Of a stretch of DNA of 64,000 nt, positions 21,493-31,712 are shown piece by piece. The position numbers were made by a program, and so were the translations under genes. Source of the stretch: Cliona cf. orientalis. Its lineage: Eukaryota > Porifera > Demospongiae > Clionaida > Clionaidae. The stretch is taken from the NCBI GenBank assembly GCA_963930775.1, contig OZ005692.1, forward strand, positions 9,157,029-9,221,028, in the 5' to 3' direction. The notes under the pieces are model-generated. The model was given only the letters and a program-made list of their open reading frames with translations, had not been told where the DNA came from and did not search any database. Numbering within the stretch: the stretch's first letter is position 1; each line of letters starts with the position of its first letter.

Positions 21493-21728
21493 ATTTTGTG
21501 GGAGTATTGTACAGCCTTTGAGTTAGTCTAATATGGATAGATGCCTACGTATATGTACGTATATAATATGCAATCAAACAAAGAAAAAGATACAGAGGAT
21601 TGCAGGGACCGTTGTAGAGTTGAAATTATTTATATAAGTTCTATAGTCTAGATCTCATAATTTGTAGTGATCAATTCTATTAGCTTCTCTAGTCTTTCAA
21701 ACTATTTTGTAAATCTAGTTATTTAAAT

Positions 21729-23426
21729 ATGTACTCCTTGTTGATAATAGCTCTCTTTTTAGTGCTACTATTTCTATCATCAGCTGAATTAGAAAGTACC
21801 AACCCTGATAGCACCTCTGCAGTGAGTTTTTTAGGTAATGACAATCACTGCAGAAATGACAGTACTTGTCCCACATGGTTCACATGCAATAGCAAGAAAA
21901 GGTGTCAGTGTGATAGAGGACACACAACGGCAATTGTATGTGACAATCAGGCTCAAGTTTCTGCTGTTTTGAACTGCAATTGTGTGACTTATGATATTGA
22001 GAGCAAATCTACATATGCTGGGGCTTGCTTCTACAACTGCCTACTGAGTAGTTCACCTTTTGCGCGCATTGAAGAACTACCAAAGAATCCAGAAATACTT
22101 ATCAACAGCTCAGCATGCACACCTTTTCATCGAACTGGCCTACTGTGTGGTGACTGTGAAGACGGATACAGACCACTGGTGCTATCATACAATCTCAGTT
22201 GTGTGGAGTGTCCAGATGGACATAAAAACTGGTGGAAGTTCATCCTGGTTGGATTTGTACCTCTCACAGTATTCTATCTATTCATAGTTGTCTTTAACAT
22301 TAATGTGACATCTTCTCGCCTCCACGGTGTAGTTTGGTATAGTCAATTTATGTCTACACCGGCCTTTGTTCGAATAATCCTGCTTGTCTTAAGTAAAGAC
22401 AGAAAATATTTAGCAGTTGCAAAAGTCGTTTTTGCCTTCTATAGTATGTGGAATCTTGATATTTTTCGTTCCATCTTTCCAAATACCTGCCTTAATGTAA
22501 CCACCCTTCAAGCCTTAGTCCTGGAATATCTACTTGCTTTCTATCCATTTGTATTGATACTAATTTCATATCTTCTTATTGTGCTTTATGATAGGCGAGT
22601 TCCAGTTATAGTAACTCTATGGAAGCCATTCAATAAGATGCTTGCCATATTTCGAAAATCTTGGGATATTCGTACTTCAATACTTGATTCCTTCGCTACA
22701 TTCTTTTTACTGTCCTACATGAAGATCTTAAACGTAACAACCGATATTTTGATCCCAACTCAAATTTTTCAGATGTCTTCTAACAAATCTAAGTTTGGAG
22801 TCTACTATTCACCTACTGCTTCTTACTTGGGTGATGAGCATCTTCCCTATGCTATCCTAGCAATAATCTTGGTTACACTGTTTGTGAGTATCCCCACGAT
22901 AATTTTTAGTCTTTATCCATGTCAGTTTTTTCACAAGTTTCTCTTTCTTTTTCCCATCAACTGGCATTTTCTCCATGCCTTTGTTGACTCCTTTCAAGGC
23001 TGTTACAAGGACGGAACAGAGCCTGGAACACACGACTGCAGGTGGTTCTCGTTACCCATGCTGCTGATTTGGCCTATACTCTGCACCATTTACAGCTTAA
23101 CATTATCTACTATGTTCTTTGCATATAGCCTGATTATCCTACTGATTCTATTGATAGCAATGATCAATATTCAACCATTAAAAAGGATTGGCCCGCATTA
23201 CCCCCTTGTCGATATAATCTTCATATCCTTATCATGTTTTATCTACATAACCATGTTGGAAAATGCAGCTTTTGTACGTGAAAAATACTATTTCAATCAT
23301 TCAACTTTAACAATAATTATTGTATTTCTGGCATCAGTTATTCCAATAATCTACACCTCTTTCCTTATTGGTTCGTGGCTCGTTTCAAAGATTAATATAG
23401 TATGCATACCTCGTGCATTAGTATAG
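21729..23426 (+). CDS. Short-type Cys-rich polytopic membrane protein, copy C
   Basis: 565 residues, intact. The signal peptide is LLIIALFLVLLFLSSAE. The linker after the first Cys cluster is two residues shorter than in A (LLSSSPFARIEELP). The second cluster reads CTPFHRTGLLCGDCEDGYRP, a variant shared with the copies at 25277 and 31713. The segment HKFLFLFPINWHFLHAF (about 22930-22985) matches the pseudogene at 25277 and not the copies at 28163 or 31713, a conversion patch. Its last 100 residues, including SWLVSKINIVCIPRALV, are identical in sequence to the end of the copy at 28163. It is the left partner of the 6.4-kb duplication. Confidence 0.9.
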   Translation: MYSLLIIALFLVLLFLSSAELESTNPDSTSAVSFLGNDNHCRNDSTCPTWFTCNSKKRCQCDRGHTTAIVCDNQAQVSAVLNCNCVTYDIESKSTYAGACFYNCLLSSSPFARIEELPKNPEILINSSACTPFHRTGLLCGDCEDGYRPLVLSYNLSCVECPDGHKNWWKFILVGFVPLTVFYLFIVVFNINVTSSRLHGVVWYSQFMSTPAFVRIILLVLSKDRKYLAVAKVVFAFYSMWNLDIFRSIFPNTCLNVTTLQALVLEYLLAFYPFVLILISYLLIVLYDRRVPVIVTLWKPFNKMLAIFRKSWDIRTSILDSFATFFLLSYMKILNVTTDILIPTQIFQMSSNKSKFGVYYSPTASYLGDEHLPYAILAIILVTLFVSIPTIIFSLYPCQFFHKFLFLFPINWHFLHAFVDSFQGCYKDGTEPGTHDCRWFSLPMLLIWPILCTIYSLTLSTMFFAYSLIILLILLIAMINIQPLKRIGPHYPLVDIIFISLSCFIYITMLENAAFVREKYYFNHSTLTIIIVFLASVIPIIYTSFLIGSWLVSKINIVCIPRALV

Positions 23427-23639
23427 TTTTTCAACTGTGCTCTGGGCCTAACTTGGCCAGACTACTTTCTTATATAATTTGAACTATCATTTCTGAAAGT
23501 ATTTTGTTATTACGTACATATTATAGCTTAATTAACTCCATGCAGCTCTCTCACCTAGCAAACAAGTGAGTGTATGTAAAATTGAAAGTTGGCAAACTTC
23601 AAGGTATAACATAATATTTCACATGTATATCCTCAAATC

Positions 23640-24110
23640 AGTTTTGTTCATGATTATTTACACAGTTATAATTATTTTTCACTTTAAAACATCAAGTTAG
23701 GTAGCAGCAAATTATTATAGTTATACTATATACAACGAAAAATATTTCTTAGACGATCATTTTTCTTATATAGTCCGTGTCCTAACCTGGAGGGCATAAA
23801 AGATGCATTCTTCTACAAGTTCAGAAGGCCCACGATTGGTCAGATTTGCAGTGCCGTATGCACAAACAAGGGTGGTCATAGAGATGCATTCTTGAACGAA
23901 CGGCGCCGGCACGAAGCGCCGCGCATTTCGAGAAGCCTGCTCAGCAGGCCACTGAGCCTTGAGTGAAGCAAGAGACGAGGTTTATTCTTTGTCATAGCCT
24001 GCATGGTGGTAGATTCGACAGAGCGACTCTGAGGACATTGCCATTGCTGTGGCGAGTTCGAGCAGCTGCTATTGACCTGCATTGAGGGGTGTGGTCTACG
24101 AAGTAATACT
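23640..24110. repeat. Dispersed spacer repeat, reference orientation
   Basis: Runs from GTTTTGTTCATGATTA through GTCCGTGTCCTAACCTGGAG to GCTATTGACCTGCATTGAGG. It is repeated at 30080-30546, and divergently at 46510-47345, where a MITE interrupts it. Confidence 0.85.
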
Positions 24111-24528
24111 AATAGGTTCAAAGTACGTGCTGCTGTAGCTCGCACGCGCACTGTACTAACGATACAAGAACATAATATGGACCATTACCTTGGTTTCCCA
24201 GGTGAGCACCCATGGGCACTTAAACATAACTTGCGATTTTGGCCCACATGGGTGCTTATACCTGGGATGTGACTTCCATACATTTGTATAGTACCCACCA
24301 ACATGTATAGAGCATTAGAATTAATTTTGTTTATCCTTTACCATTTTCACGTACAAATCGCCAAATTTAGTATGTGTTTTAAGTTAAAATCACAGAAAAA
24401 TGTACCTGCAAATAATTGTCACCCTAAAGTATACATGTACATATAGCTAAAAATGCAAGATATAAAATCTGGTATGTTAGTATATCTGTACTGTCACTGC
24501 AATTGTGATGGTATGAAACTCGTGACTA

Positions 24529-24910
24529 CCGTATTTATTTGAATACTAGCCGGGGCTATTATTGATTTCAGCCTTGCTGGAATGTGGCTACTAATCGAGG
24601 GCGGCTTTTAATAATTTGGAGCGACACCTCTTGGTGACATTGACATAGTAAACTTGATTTTCAGGGCTGTGTTCAAGATAGATGATCAAATCAATAAATG
24701 AGCAGCAGAACCAAGCCAAGGACATTTTCTGTCATGTTTTTGCCGATCGTTCATGGCTTGCGATTGTGGCCATGCCCACTCAATTGTGTTCGCGCATGCG
24801 TGCGGCTACTATTCAAAGGTGGCTATTATTTCTTTCGCAGAGTTCCATATGCAGCTACTATTCGAAGGTGGCTACTAATCGGGGTGCGGCTTCTATTCAA
24901 ATGAATACGA
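24529..24910. mobile_element. MITE of 382 bp, TA target site, first copy
   Basis: The ends CCGTATTTATTTGAATA and TATTCAAATGAATACGA are imperfect inverted repeats flanked by TA (24527-24528 and 24911-24912). The interior repeats the sub-units GGCTACTAATCG and GGCTACTATTC several times in both halves. Confidence 0.75.
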
Positions 24911-24942
24911 TATGTTGATAGCAACAACAATGATAAAAGTAA

Positions 24943-25014
24943 CCCCTTGGCAATGCATGTGCACTCGTGCATGCCGGGTGAAAATACCCCGTAGCAATAA
25001 CACTGAAACCACTC
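24943..25014 (+). promoter_or_regulatory. Conserved upstream motif of pseudogene D
   Basis: CCCCTTGGCAATG at 24943 and AACACTGAAACCACTC at 24999, still intact although the gene downstream is frameshifted. This suggests recent inactivation. Confidence 0.5.
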
Positions 25015-25276
25015 ATTTTGTGGGAGTATTGTACAGCCTTTGAGTTAGCCTAATATGGATAGATGCCTATGTATATAATTGGCAATCAAACAAGGAAAAA
25101 GATACAGAGGATTGCAGGGACTGTTGCAGAGTTGAAAGTTATTTATATAAGTTCTGTGGTCTAGATCTCTATGACATGATTATACACAAATTGTAGTTAT
25201 CAATTCTATTAGCTTCTCTAGTCTTTCAAATTATTAAATTAGTGTAGATAAGCATTAATCAATTCGTTATTTAAAT

Positions 25277-26966
25277 ATGTACTCCTTGTTGATAACAGCT
25301 CTCTCTTCAGTGCTACTATTTCCATCATCAGCTGAATTAGAAGGTACCAACCCTGATAGCACCTCTGCAGTGAGTTTTTCAGGTAATGACAACCACTGCA
25401 GCAATGACAGTACTTGTCCCACATGGTTCACATGTAATACCGAGAAAAGGTGTCAGTGTGATAGGGGACACACAACGGGAATTGTATGTGACAATCAGGT
25501 TCAAGTTTCTGCTGTTTTGAACTGCAATTGTGTGACTTACGATATTGAGAGCAAATCTACATATGCCGGGCCTTGCTTCTACAACTGCCTACTGAGTAGT
25601 TCACCTTTTGCACGCATTGAAGAACTACCAAAGAATCCAGAAACACTTATCAACAACTCAGCATGCACACCTTTTCATCGAACTGGCCTACTGTGTGGTG
25701 ACTGTGAAGACGGATACAGACCACTGGTGCTATCATACGATCTCAGTTGTGTGGAGTGTCCAGATGGACATAAAAACTGGTGGAAGTTCATCCTGATTGG
25801 ATTTGTACCTCTCACAGTATTCTATCTATTCATAGTTGTCTTTAACATTAATGTGACATCTTCTCGCTTCCACGGTGTAGTTTGGTATAGTCAATTTATG
25901 TCTACACCGGCCTTTGTTCGAATAACCCTGCTTGTCTTAAGTAAAGACAGAAAATATTTAGCAGTTGCAAAAGTCGTTTTTTCCTTCTATAGTATGTGGA
26001 ATCTTGATATTTTTCTTTCCAAATACCTGCCTTAATGTAACCACCCTTCAAGCCTTAGTCCTGGAATATATACTTGCTTTCTATCCATTTGTATTGATAC
26101 TAATTTCATATCTTTTTATTGTGCTTTATGATAGGCGAGTTCCAGTTATAGTAACTCTATGGAAGCCAGTCAATAAGGTGCTTGTCATATTTCGAAAATT
26201 TTGGGATATTCGTACTTCAGTACTTGATTCCTTTGCTACATTCTTTTTACTGTCCTACATAAAAATCTTAAACGTAACAGCCGATATTTTGATCCCAACT
26301 CAAATTTTTCAGATGTCTTCTAACAAATCTAAGTTTGGAGTCTACTATTCACCTACTGTTTCTTACTTGGGTGATGAGCATCTTCCCTATGCTATCCTAG
26401 CAATAATCTTGGTTACACTGTTTGTGAGTATCCCCACGATAATTTTTAGTCTTTATCCATGTCAGTTTTTTCACAAGTTTCTCTTTCTTTTTCCCATCAA
26501 CTGGCATTTTCTCCATGCCTTTGTTGACTCCTTTCAAGGCTGTTACAAGGACGGAACAGAGCCTGGAACACACGACTGCAGGTGGTTCTCGTTACCCATG
26601 CTGCTGATTTGGCCTATACTCTGCACCATTTACAGCTTAACATTATCTACTATATTCTTCGCATATAGCCTGATTATCCTACTGATTCTATTGATAGCAA
26701 TGATCAATATTCAACCATTAAAAAGGATTGGCCCACATTACCCCCTTGTCGATGTAATCTTTATATCCTTATCATGTTTTGTCCACGTAACCATGTTGGA
26801 AAATGCAGCTTTTGTACGTGAAAAATACTGTTCCACTCGTTCAACTTTAACAATTATTATTGGATTTCTGACATCAGTTATTCCAATAATCTATACCTCT
26901 TTCCTAATTGGTTCGTGGCTCTTCTCAAAGATTAACATAGCACGCATACCTCGTGCATTGGTATAA
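25277..26966 (+). pseudogene. Short-type membrane protein, copy D, frameshifted by an 8-bp deletion
   Basis: Residues 1-247 read as a normal short-type protein (signal peptide, Cys clusters, CTPFHRTGLLCGDCEDGYRP, first membrane segments) up to FYSMWNLDIF. At about 26015 the sequence reads TTTTTCTTTCC where the copy at 31713 reads TTTTTCGTTCCATCTTTCC. Eight bases are missing, so the frame ends a few codons later. The rest of the protein (NTCLNVTT to IARIPRALV) continues open in the shifted frame. No other disruption was seen, so it is a young pseudogene or an assembly error. Confidence 0.85.
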
Positions 26967-27176
26967 TTTTCACCTATGCTCTGGACCTAACTTGGCCATT
27001 TAAAATATAATTCAACAATTTGAAAGTATTTTTTAGTATAATTAAGATGTACGTATAGCTTAACACCATGCAGCCCTCTCACCTAGCAATTAAGTAAGTG
27101 CATGTAATATTGGAAGTTGGGAGAGAGGGAAAATTGCATGGTATACTACGGCATATTGCACATGTATTTCCTCATT

Positions 27177-27390
27177 TCACAAGGTACAAATTATAGAAGA
27201 ATTAGTGCGTGAGTAAAGTACAATGTTGAGTGATATACCAATAATTATGTATAATGAGTTGACTGGGTATGTGATAATAAATGTATATTGTATCAATTTT
27301 AATTCCAGTATGTGTTAGTGCTTTTTAAGCAATTCTCACAAGTTGATTTGGATATAAAGCTTTAATGTGGTTTTTTTAATTCCGCCTAAA
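27177..27390 (+). repeat. Partial copy of the dynein-intron segment
   Basis: Matches 12931-13120 (AGAATTAGTGCGTGAGTAAAG, TCCAGTATGTGTTAGTGC) and stops where the gene-upstream block begins. Confidence 0.75.
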
Positions 27391-27842
27391 TGCTAGTTAC
27401 TTTACCATACTAGCAATTGAATCACTAGTCATCATATATGCATGTACCTTAGGGTGACTATTTTTTGCGGGTACTAACGTTTGATATTTCTGCAGATTGG
27501 TCCAAAATGAAAACCCGCCAACATGACTCTGTGCACCATTGAGCATTAGAATTTGTTGACCCTGTACCATTTTCGTATACAAATTGCAAAATTTAGTATT
27601 CGTAAATCGTATTTAAGTCAAAATCACAGAAAAATGTACGTACCTGCAAATAATTATCACCCTAAGGTACATATGTACATACATGTAGCTAAAATGCAAA
27701 AAAAATCTACAATGTCATAAAATCTGGTGTGTTAGTACATGTATTGCAGTATCAGACATCTGTACTGTCACTACAATTATGATGCCTGAATATTGTGGAA
27801 CTAGTGATTATATAGGTAGCAACAACAAACGACAAAAGTAAC

Positions 27843-27891
27843 CTCTTGGCAATGAGTGTGAAGTTGTAAAAAAATAACATTGAAACCGCTC
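27843..27891 (+). promoter_or_regulatory. Conserved upstream motif of short gene at 28163
   Basis: CTCTTGGCAATG and AACATTGAAACCGCTC, 287 bp before the ATG. It has one substitution in each block, and the spacer lacks the CCCATAGC piece found elsewhere. Confidence 0.45.
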
Positions 27892-28162
27892 TTTTGTATA
27901 CGAGTATTGTGGTATTAGCCTTTGAGTTAGCCTAATACAGATCATACCTTTACATGTACGTGTATAATATGCATTCAGTCATGGCAAAAGATACAGAGGA
28001 TGGCAGGGACTGTTGCAGAGTTGAAAGTTATATTTATGCAATAATAATATTATTATTAGTTCTGTAGTCTAGAACTCGCAATTATACACAAGTTGTAGTT
28101 ACCAATACTATTAGCTTCTATAGCCTTTTGCAGATAAGCATTAATCAATTCGTCATCTAAAT

Positions 28163-29863
28163 ATGTACTCCTTGTTGATAACAGCTCTCTCTTCAGCGCT
28201 ACTACTTTTATCATCAGCTGAATTAGAAAGTACCAACCCTGATAGCACCTGTGCAGTGAGTTTTTCAGGTAATGACAATCACTGCAGAAATGACACTACT
28301 TGTCCAACATGGTTCACATGCAATACCGAGAAAAGGTGTCAGTGTGATAGGGGACACACAAAGGCAATTGTATGTGATAATCAGGCTCAAGTTTCTGCTG
28401 TTTTAAACTGCAATTGCGTGACTTACGATATTGAAAGCAAATCTACATATGCTGGGCCTTGCTTCTACAACTGCATAATGAGTAGTAGTTCACCTTTTGC
28501 GCGCATTGAAGAACTACCAAAGAATCCAGAAACACTCATCAACATATCAGCATGCACTTATTTTCATCGAACTGGCCTACTGTGTGGTGACTGTGAAGAG
28601 GGGCACAGTCCACTGGTACTATCATACAACCTCAGTTGTGTGGAGTGTCCAGATGGACATAAAAACTGGTGGAAGTTCATCCTGGTTGGATTTGTACCTC
28701 TCACAGTGTTCTATCTATTCATAGTTGTCTTCAACATTAATGTGACATCTTCGCGCCTTCATGGCGTGGTTTGGTACAGTCAATTTATGTCTACACCAGC
28801 CTTTGTTCGAGTAATCTTGCTTGTCTTGAGTATAGAGAGAAAATATTTAACAGTTGTAAAAGTCATTTTTGCCTTCTATAGTTTGTGGAGTCTTGATATT
28901 TTTCGTTCCATCCTTCCAAATATCTGCCTTAATGTAACCACCCTTCAAGCCTTAACCCTGGAGTATCTTCTTGCTTTCTATCCATTTGTATTGATACTAA
29001 TTTCATATCTTCTTATTGTGCTTTATGATAGGCGAGTTCCAGTTATAGTAACTCTATGGAAGCCATTCAATAAGGTGCTCGTCATATTTCGAAAATCTTG
29101 GGACATTCGTACCTCAGTACTTGATTCCTTTGCTACATTTTTTTTATTATCTTACATTAAGATCTTCAATGTAACAGCTGATGTTTTGATCCCAACTCAA
29201 ATTTTTCAGATGTCTTCTAATAAATCTAAATTTGGAGTCTACTATTCACCTACTGTTTCTTACTTGGGTGATGAGCATCTTCCCTATGCTATCCTAGCAA
29301 TAATCTCGGTTACACTGTTTGTGAGTGTCCCCACGATAATCTTCATTCTTTATCCATATCAGTTGTTTCACAAGTTTCTCTCTCTCTTTCCCATTAATTG
29401 GCACTTTCTCCATGCCTTTGTTGACTCCTTTCAAGGCTGTTACAAGGACGGAACGGAGCCTGGAACACACGACTGCAGGTGGTTCTCGTTACCTATGCTA
29501 CTATTGTGGCCGATATTCGGCACTGTTTATAGCTTAACATTATCTACTATGTTCTTCGCATATAGCCTGATTATCCTACTGATTCTATTGATAGCAATGA
29601 TCAATATTCAACCATTAAAAAGGATTGGCCCGCATTACCCCCTTGTCGATATAATCTTCATATCCTTATCATGTTTTATCTACATAACCATGTTGGAAAA
29701 TGCAGCTTTTGTACGTGAAAAATACTATTTCAATCATTCAACTTTAACAATAATTATTGTATTTCTGGCATCAGTTATTCCAATAATCTACACCTCTTTC
29801 CTTATTGGTTCGTGGCTCGTTTCAAAGATTAATATAGTATGCATACCTCGTGCATTAGTATAG
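28163..29863 (+). CDS. Short-type Cys-rich polytopic membrane protein, copy E (chimeric)
   Basis: 566 residues, intact. The 5' part resembles copy B: TCAVSF with the extra Cys, and ISACTYFHRTGLLCGDCEEGHSP. The last 100 residues and the whole 3' flank equal copy C (YSLIILLILLIAMINIQPL to SWLVSKINIVCIPRALV). The switch lies near 29500-29560, where a single mismatch (TTCTTC versus TTCTTT) separates near-identity from ordinary divergence. One Cys of the loop before TM7 is lost (LYPYQLFHKF for LYPCQFFHKF). Mechanistically this is the product of unequal crossing-over or conversion between B-like and C-like genes. It is otherwise a normal member of the family. Confidence 0.9.
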   Translation: MYSLLITALSSALLLLSSAELESTNPDSTCAVSFSGNDNHCRNDTTCPTWFTCNTEKRCQCDRGHTKAIVCDNQAQVSAVLNCNCVTYDIESKSTYAGPCFYNCIMSSSSPFARIEELPKNPETLINISACTYFHRTGLLCGDCEEGHSPLVLSYNLSCVECPDGHKNWWKFILVGFVPLTVFYLFIVVFNINVTSSRLHGVVWYSQFMSTPAFVRVILLVLSIERKYLTVVKVIFAFYSLWSLDIFRSILPNICLNVTTLQALTLEYLLAFYPFVLILISYLLIVLYDRRVPVIVTLWKPFNKVLVIFRKSWDIRTSVLDSFATFFLLSYIKIFNVTADVLIPTQIFQMSSNKSKFGVYYSPTVSYLGDEHLPYAILAIISVTLFVSVPTIIFILYPYQLFHKFLSLFPINWHFLHAFVDSFQGCYKDGTEPGTHDCRWFSLPMLLLWPIFGTVYSLTLSTMFFAYSLIILLILLIAMINIQPLKRIGPHYPLVDIIFISLSCFIYITMLENAAFVREKYYFNHSTLTIIIVFLASVIPIIYTSFLIGSWLVSKINIVCIPRALV

Positions 29864-30079
29864 TTTTTCAACTGTGCTCTGGGCCTAACTTGGCCAGACT
29901 ACTTTCTTATATAATTTGAACTATCATTTCTGAAAGTATTTTGTTATTACGTCATATTATAGCTTAATTAACTCCATGCAGCTCTCTCACCTAGCAAACA
30001 AGTGAGTGTATGTAAAATTGAAAGTTGGCAAACTTCAAGGTATAACATAATATTTCACATGTATATCCTCAAATCAGTT

Positions 30080-30546
30080 TTGTTCATGATTAGTTACACA
30101 GTTATAATTATTTTTCACTTTAAAACATCAAGTTAGGTAGCAGCAAATTATTATAGTTATACTATATAAAACGAAAAATATTTCTTAGACGATCATTTTT
30201 CTTATATAGTCCGTGTCCTAACCTGGAGGGCATAAAAGATGCATTCTTCTACAAGTTCAGAAGGCCCACGATTGGTCAGATTTGCAGTGCCGTATGCACA
30301 AACAAGGGTGGTCATAGAGATGCATTCTTGAACGAACGGCGCCGGCACGAAGCGCCGCGCATTTCGAGAAGCCTGCTCAGCAGGTCACCGAGCCTTGAGT
30401 GAAGCGAGAGACGAGGTTTATTCTTTGTCATAGCCTGCATGGTGGTAGATTCGACAGAGCGACTCTGAGGACATTGCCATTGCTGTGGCGAGTTCGAGCA
30501 GCTGCTATTGACCTGCATTGAGGGGTGTGGTCTACGAAGTAATACT
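30080..30546. repeat. Dispersed spacer repeat, duplicate copy
   Basis: Second copy of 23640-24110 within the 6.4-kb duplication, same orientation. Confidence 0.85.
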
Positions 30547-30964
30547 AATAGGTTCAAAGTACGTGCTGCTGTAGCTCGCACGCGCACTGTACTAACGATA
30601 CAAGAACATAATATGGACCATTACCTTGGTTTTCCAGGTGAGCACCCATGGGCACTTAAACATAACTTGCGATTTTGGCCCACATGGGTGCTTATACCTG
30701 GGATGTGACTTCCATACATTTGTATAGTACCCACCAACATGTATAGAGCATTAGAATTAATTTTGTTTATCCTTTACCATTTTCACGTACAAATCGCCAA
30801 ATTTAGTATGTGTTTTAAGTTAAAATCACAGAAAAATGTACCTGCAAATAATTGTCACCCTAAAGTATACATGTACATATAGCTAAAAATGCAAGATATA
30901 AAATCTGATATGTTAGTATATCTGTACTGTCACTGCAATTGTGATGGTATGAAACTCGTGACTA

Positions 30965-31346
30965 CCGTATTTATTTGAATACTAGCCGGGGCTATTATTG
31001 ATTTCAGCCTTGCTGGAATGTGGCTACTAATCGAGGGCGGCTTTTAATAATTTGGAGCGACACCTCTTGGTGACATTGACATAGTAAACTTGATTTTCAG
31101 GGCTGTGTTCAAGATAGATGATCAAATCAATAAATGAGCAGCAGAACCAAGCCAAGGACATTTTCTGTCATGTTTTTGCCGATCATTCATGGCTTGCGAT
31201 TGTGGCCATGCCCACTCAATTGTGTTCGCGCATGCGTGCGGCTACTATTCAAAGGTGGCTATTATTTCTTTCGCAGAGTTCCATATGCAGCTACTATTCG
31301 AGGGTGGCTACTAATCGGGGTGCGGCTTCTATTCGAATAAATACGA
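30965..31346. mobile_element. MITE of 382 bp, TA target site, duplicate copy
   Basis: Copy of 24529-24910 carried along by the segmental duplication rather than a separate insertion. The right end has CGAATAAATACGA, making the inverted repeat with the left end slightly better matched. Confidence 0.75.
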
Positions 31347-31378
31347 TATGTTGATAGCAACAACAATGATAAAAGTAA

Positions 31379-31450
31379 CCCCTTGGCAATGCATGTGCAC
31401 TCGTGCATGCCGGGTGAAAATACCCCGTAGCAATAACACTGAAACCACTC
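31379..31450 (+). promoter_or_regulatory. Conserved upstream motif of short gene at 31713
   Basis: CCCCTTGGCAATG and AACACTGAAACCACTC, 278 bp before the ATG. Identical to the motif of pseudogene D. Confidence 0.55.
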
Positions 31451-31712
31451 ATTTTGTGGGAGTATTGTACAGCCTTTGAGTTAGCCTAATATGGATAGAT
31501 GCCTATGTATATAATTGGCAATCAAACAAGGAAAAAGATACAGAGGATAGCAGGAACTGTTACAGAGTTGAAAGTTATTTATATAAGTTCTGCAGTCTAG
31601 ATCTCTATGACATGATTATACACAAATTGTAGTTATCAATTCTATTAGCTTCTCTAGTCTTTCAAATTATTAAATTAGTGTAGATAAGCATTAATCAATT
31701 CGTTATTTAAAT

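Larger units (their letters stand above)
20637..21728. other. Spacer between short copies B and C
   Basis: Contains the common 3' flank, then a dispersed repeat whose middle part (about 20990-21205) is inverted relative to its copies at 23760 and 30200, then a shortened version of the shared upstream block. No gene was recognised. Confidence 0.7.
23427..25276. other. Spacer between short copy C and pseudogene D
   Basis: Nearly identical to 29864-31712. It holds the dispersed repeat (23640-24110, normal orientation), a foldback pair (GGTGAGCACCC at 24201, GGGTGCTTATACC near 24250), a MITE (24529-24910) and the upstream motif block. Small open frames here are repeated exactly in the second copy and have no protein features, so they are not called. 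Confidence 0.75.
26967..28162. other. Spacer between pseudogene D and copy E
   Basis: Begins with the common 3' flank, then a partial copy of the dynein-intron segment (27177-27390, beginning CACAAGGTACAAATTATAG). From about 27395 it is the shared upstream block in the version closest to that of copy B. Confidence 0.7.
29864..31712. other. Spacer between copies E and F (duplicate of 23427-25276)
   Basis: Base-for-base close copy at an offset of about 6436 bp, with the same dispersed repeat, foldback pair, MITE and upstream motif. Only scattered substitutions were seen (for example GTACATATT reduced to GTCATATT near 29950). Confidence 0.85.

Noticed and set aside
24040-24075. tRNA-derived SINE based on GAGTTCGAG in the dispersed repeat
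   Set aside because: The sequence only loosely resembles a B box, no A box at the right distance was found, and no A-rich tail is present.
23876-24272. Small open frames in the spacer, repeated at 30312-30708
   Set aside because: Their conservation is explained by the recent block duplication. They cover a dispersed non-coding repeat in two orientations and have no protein features.
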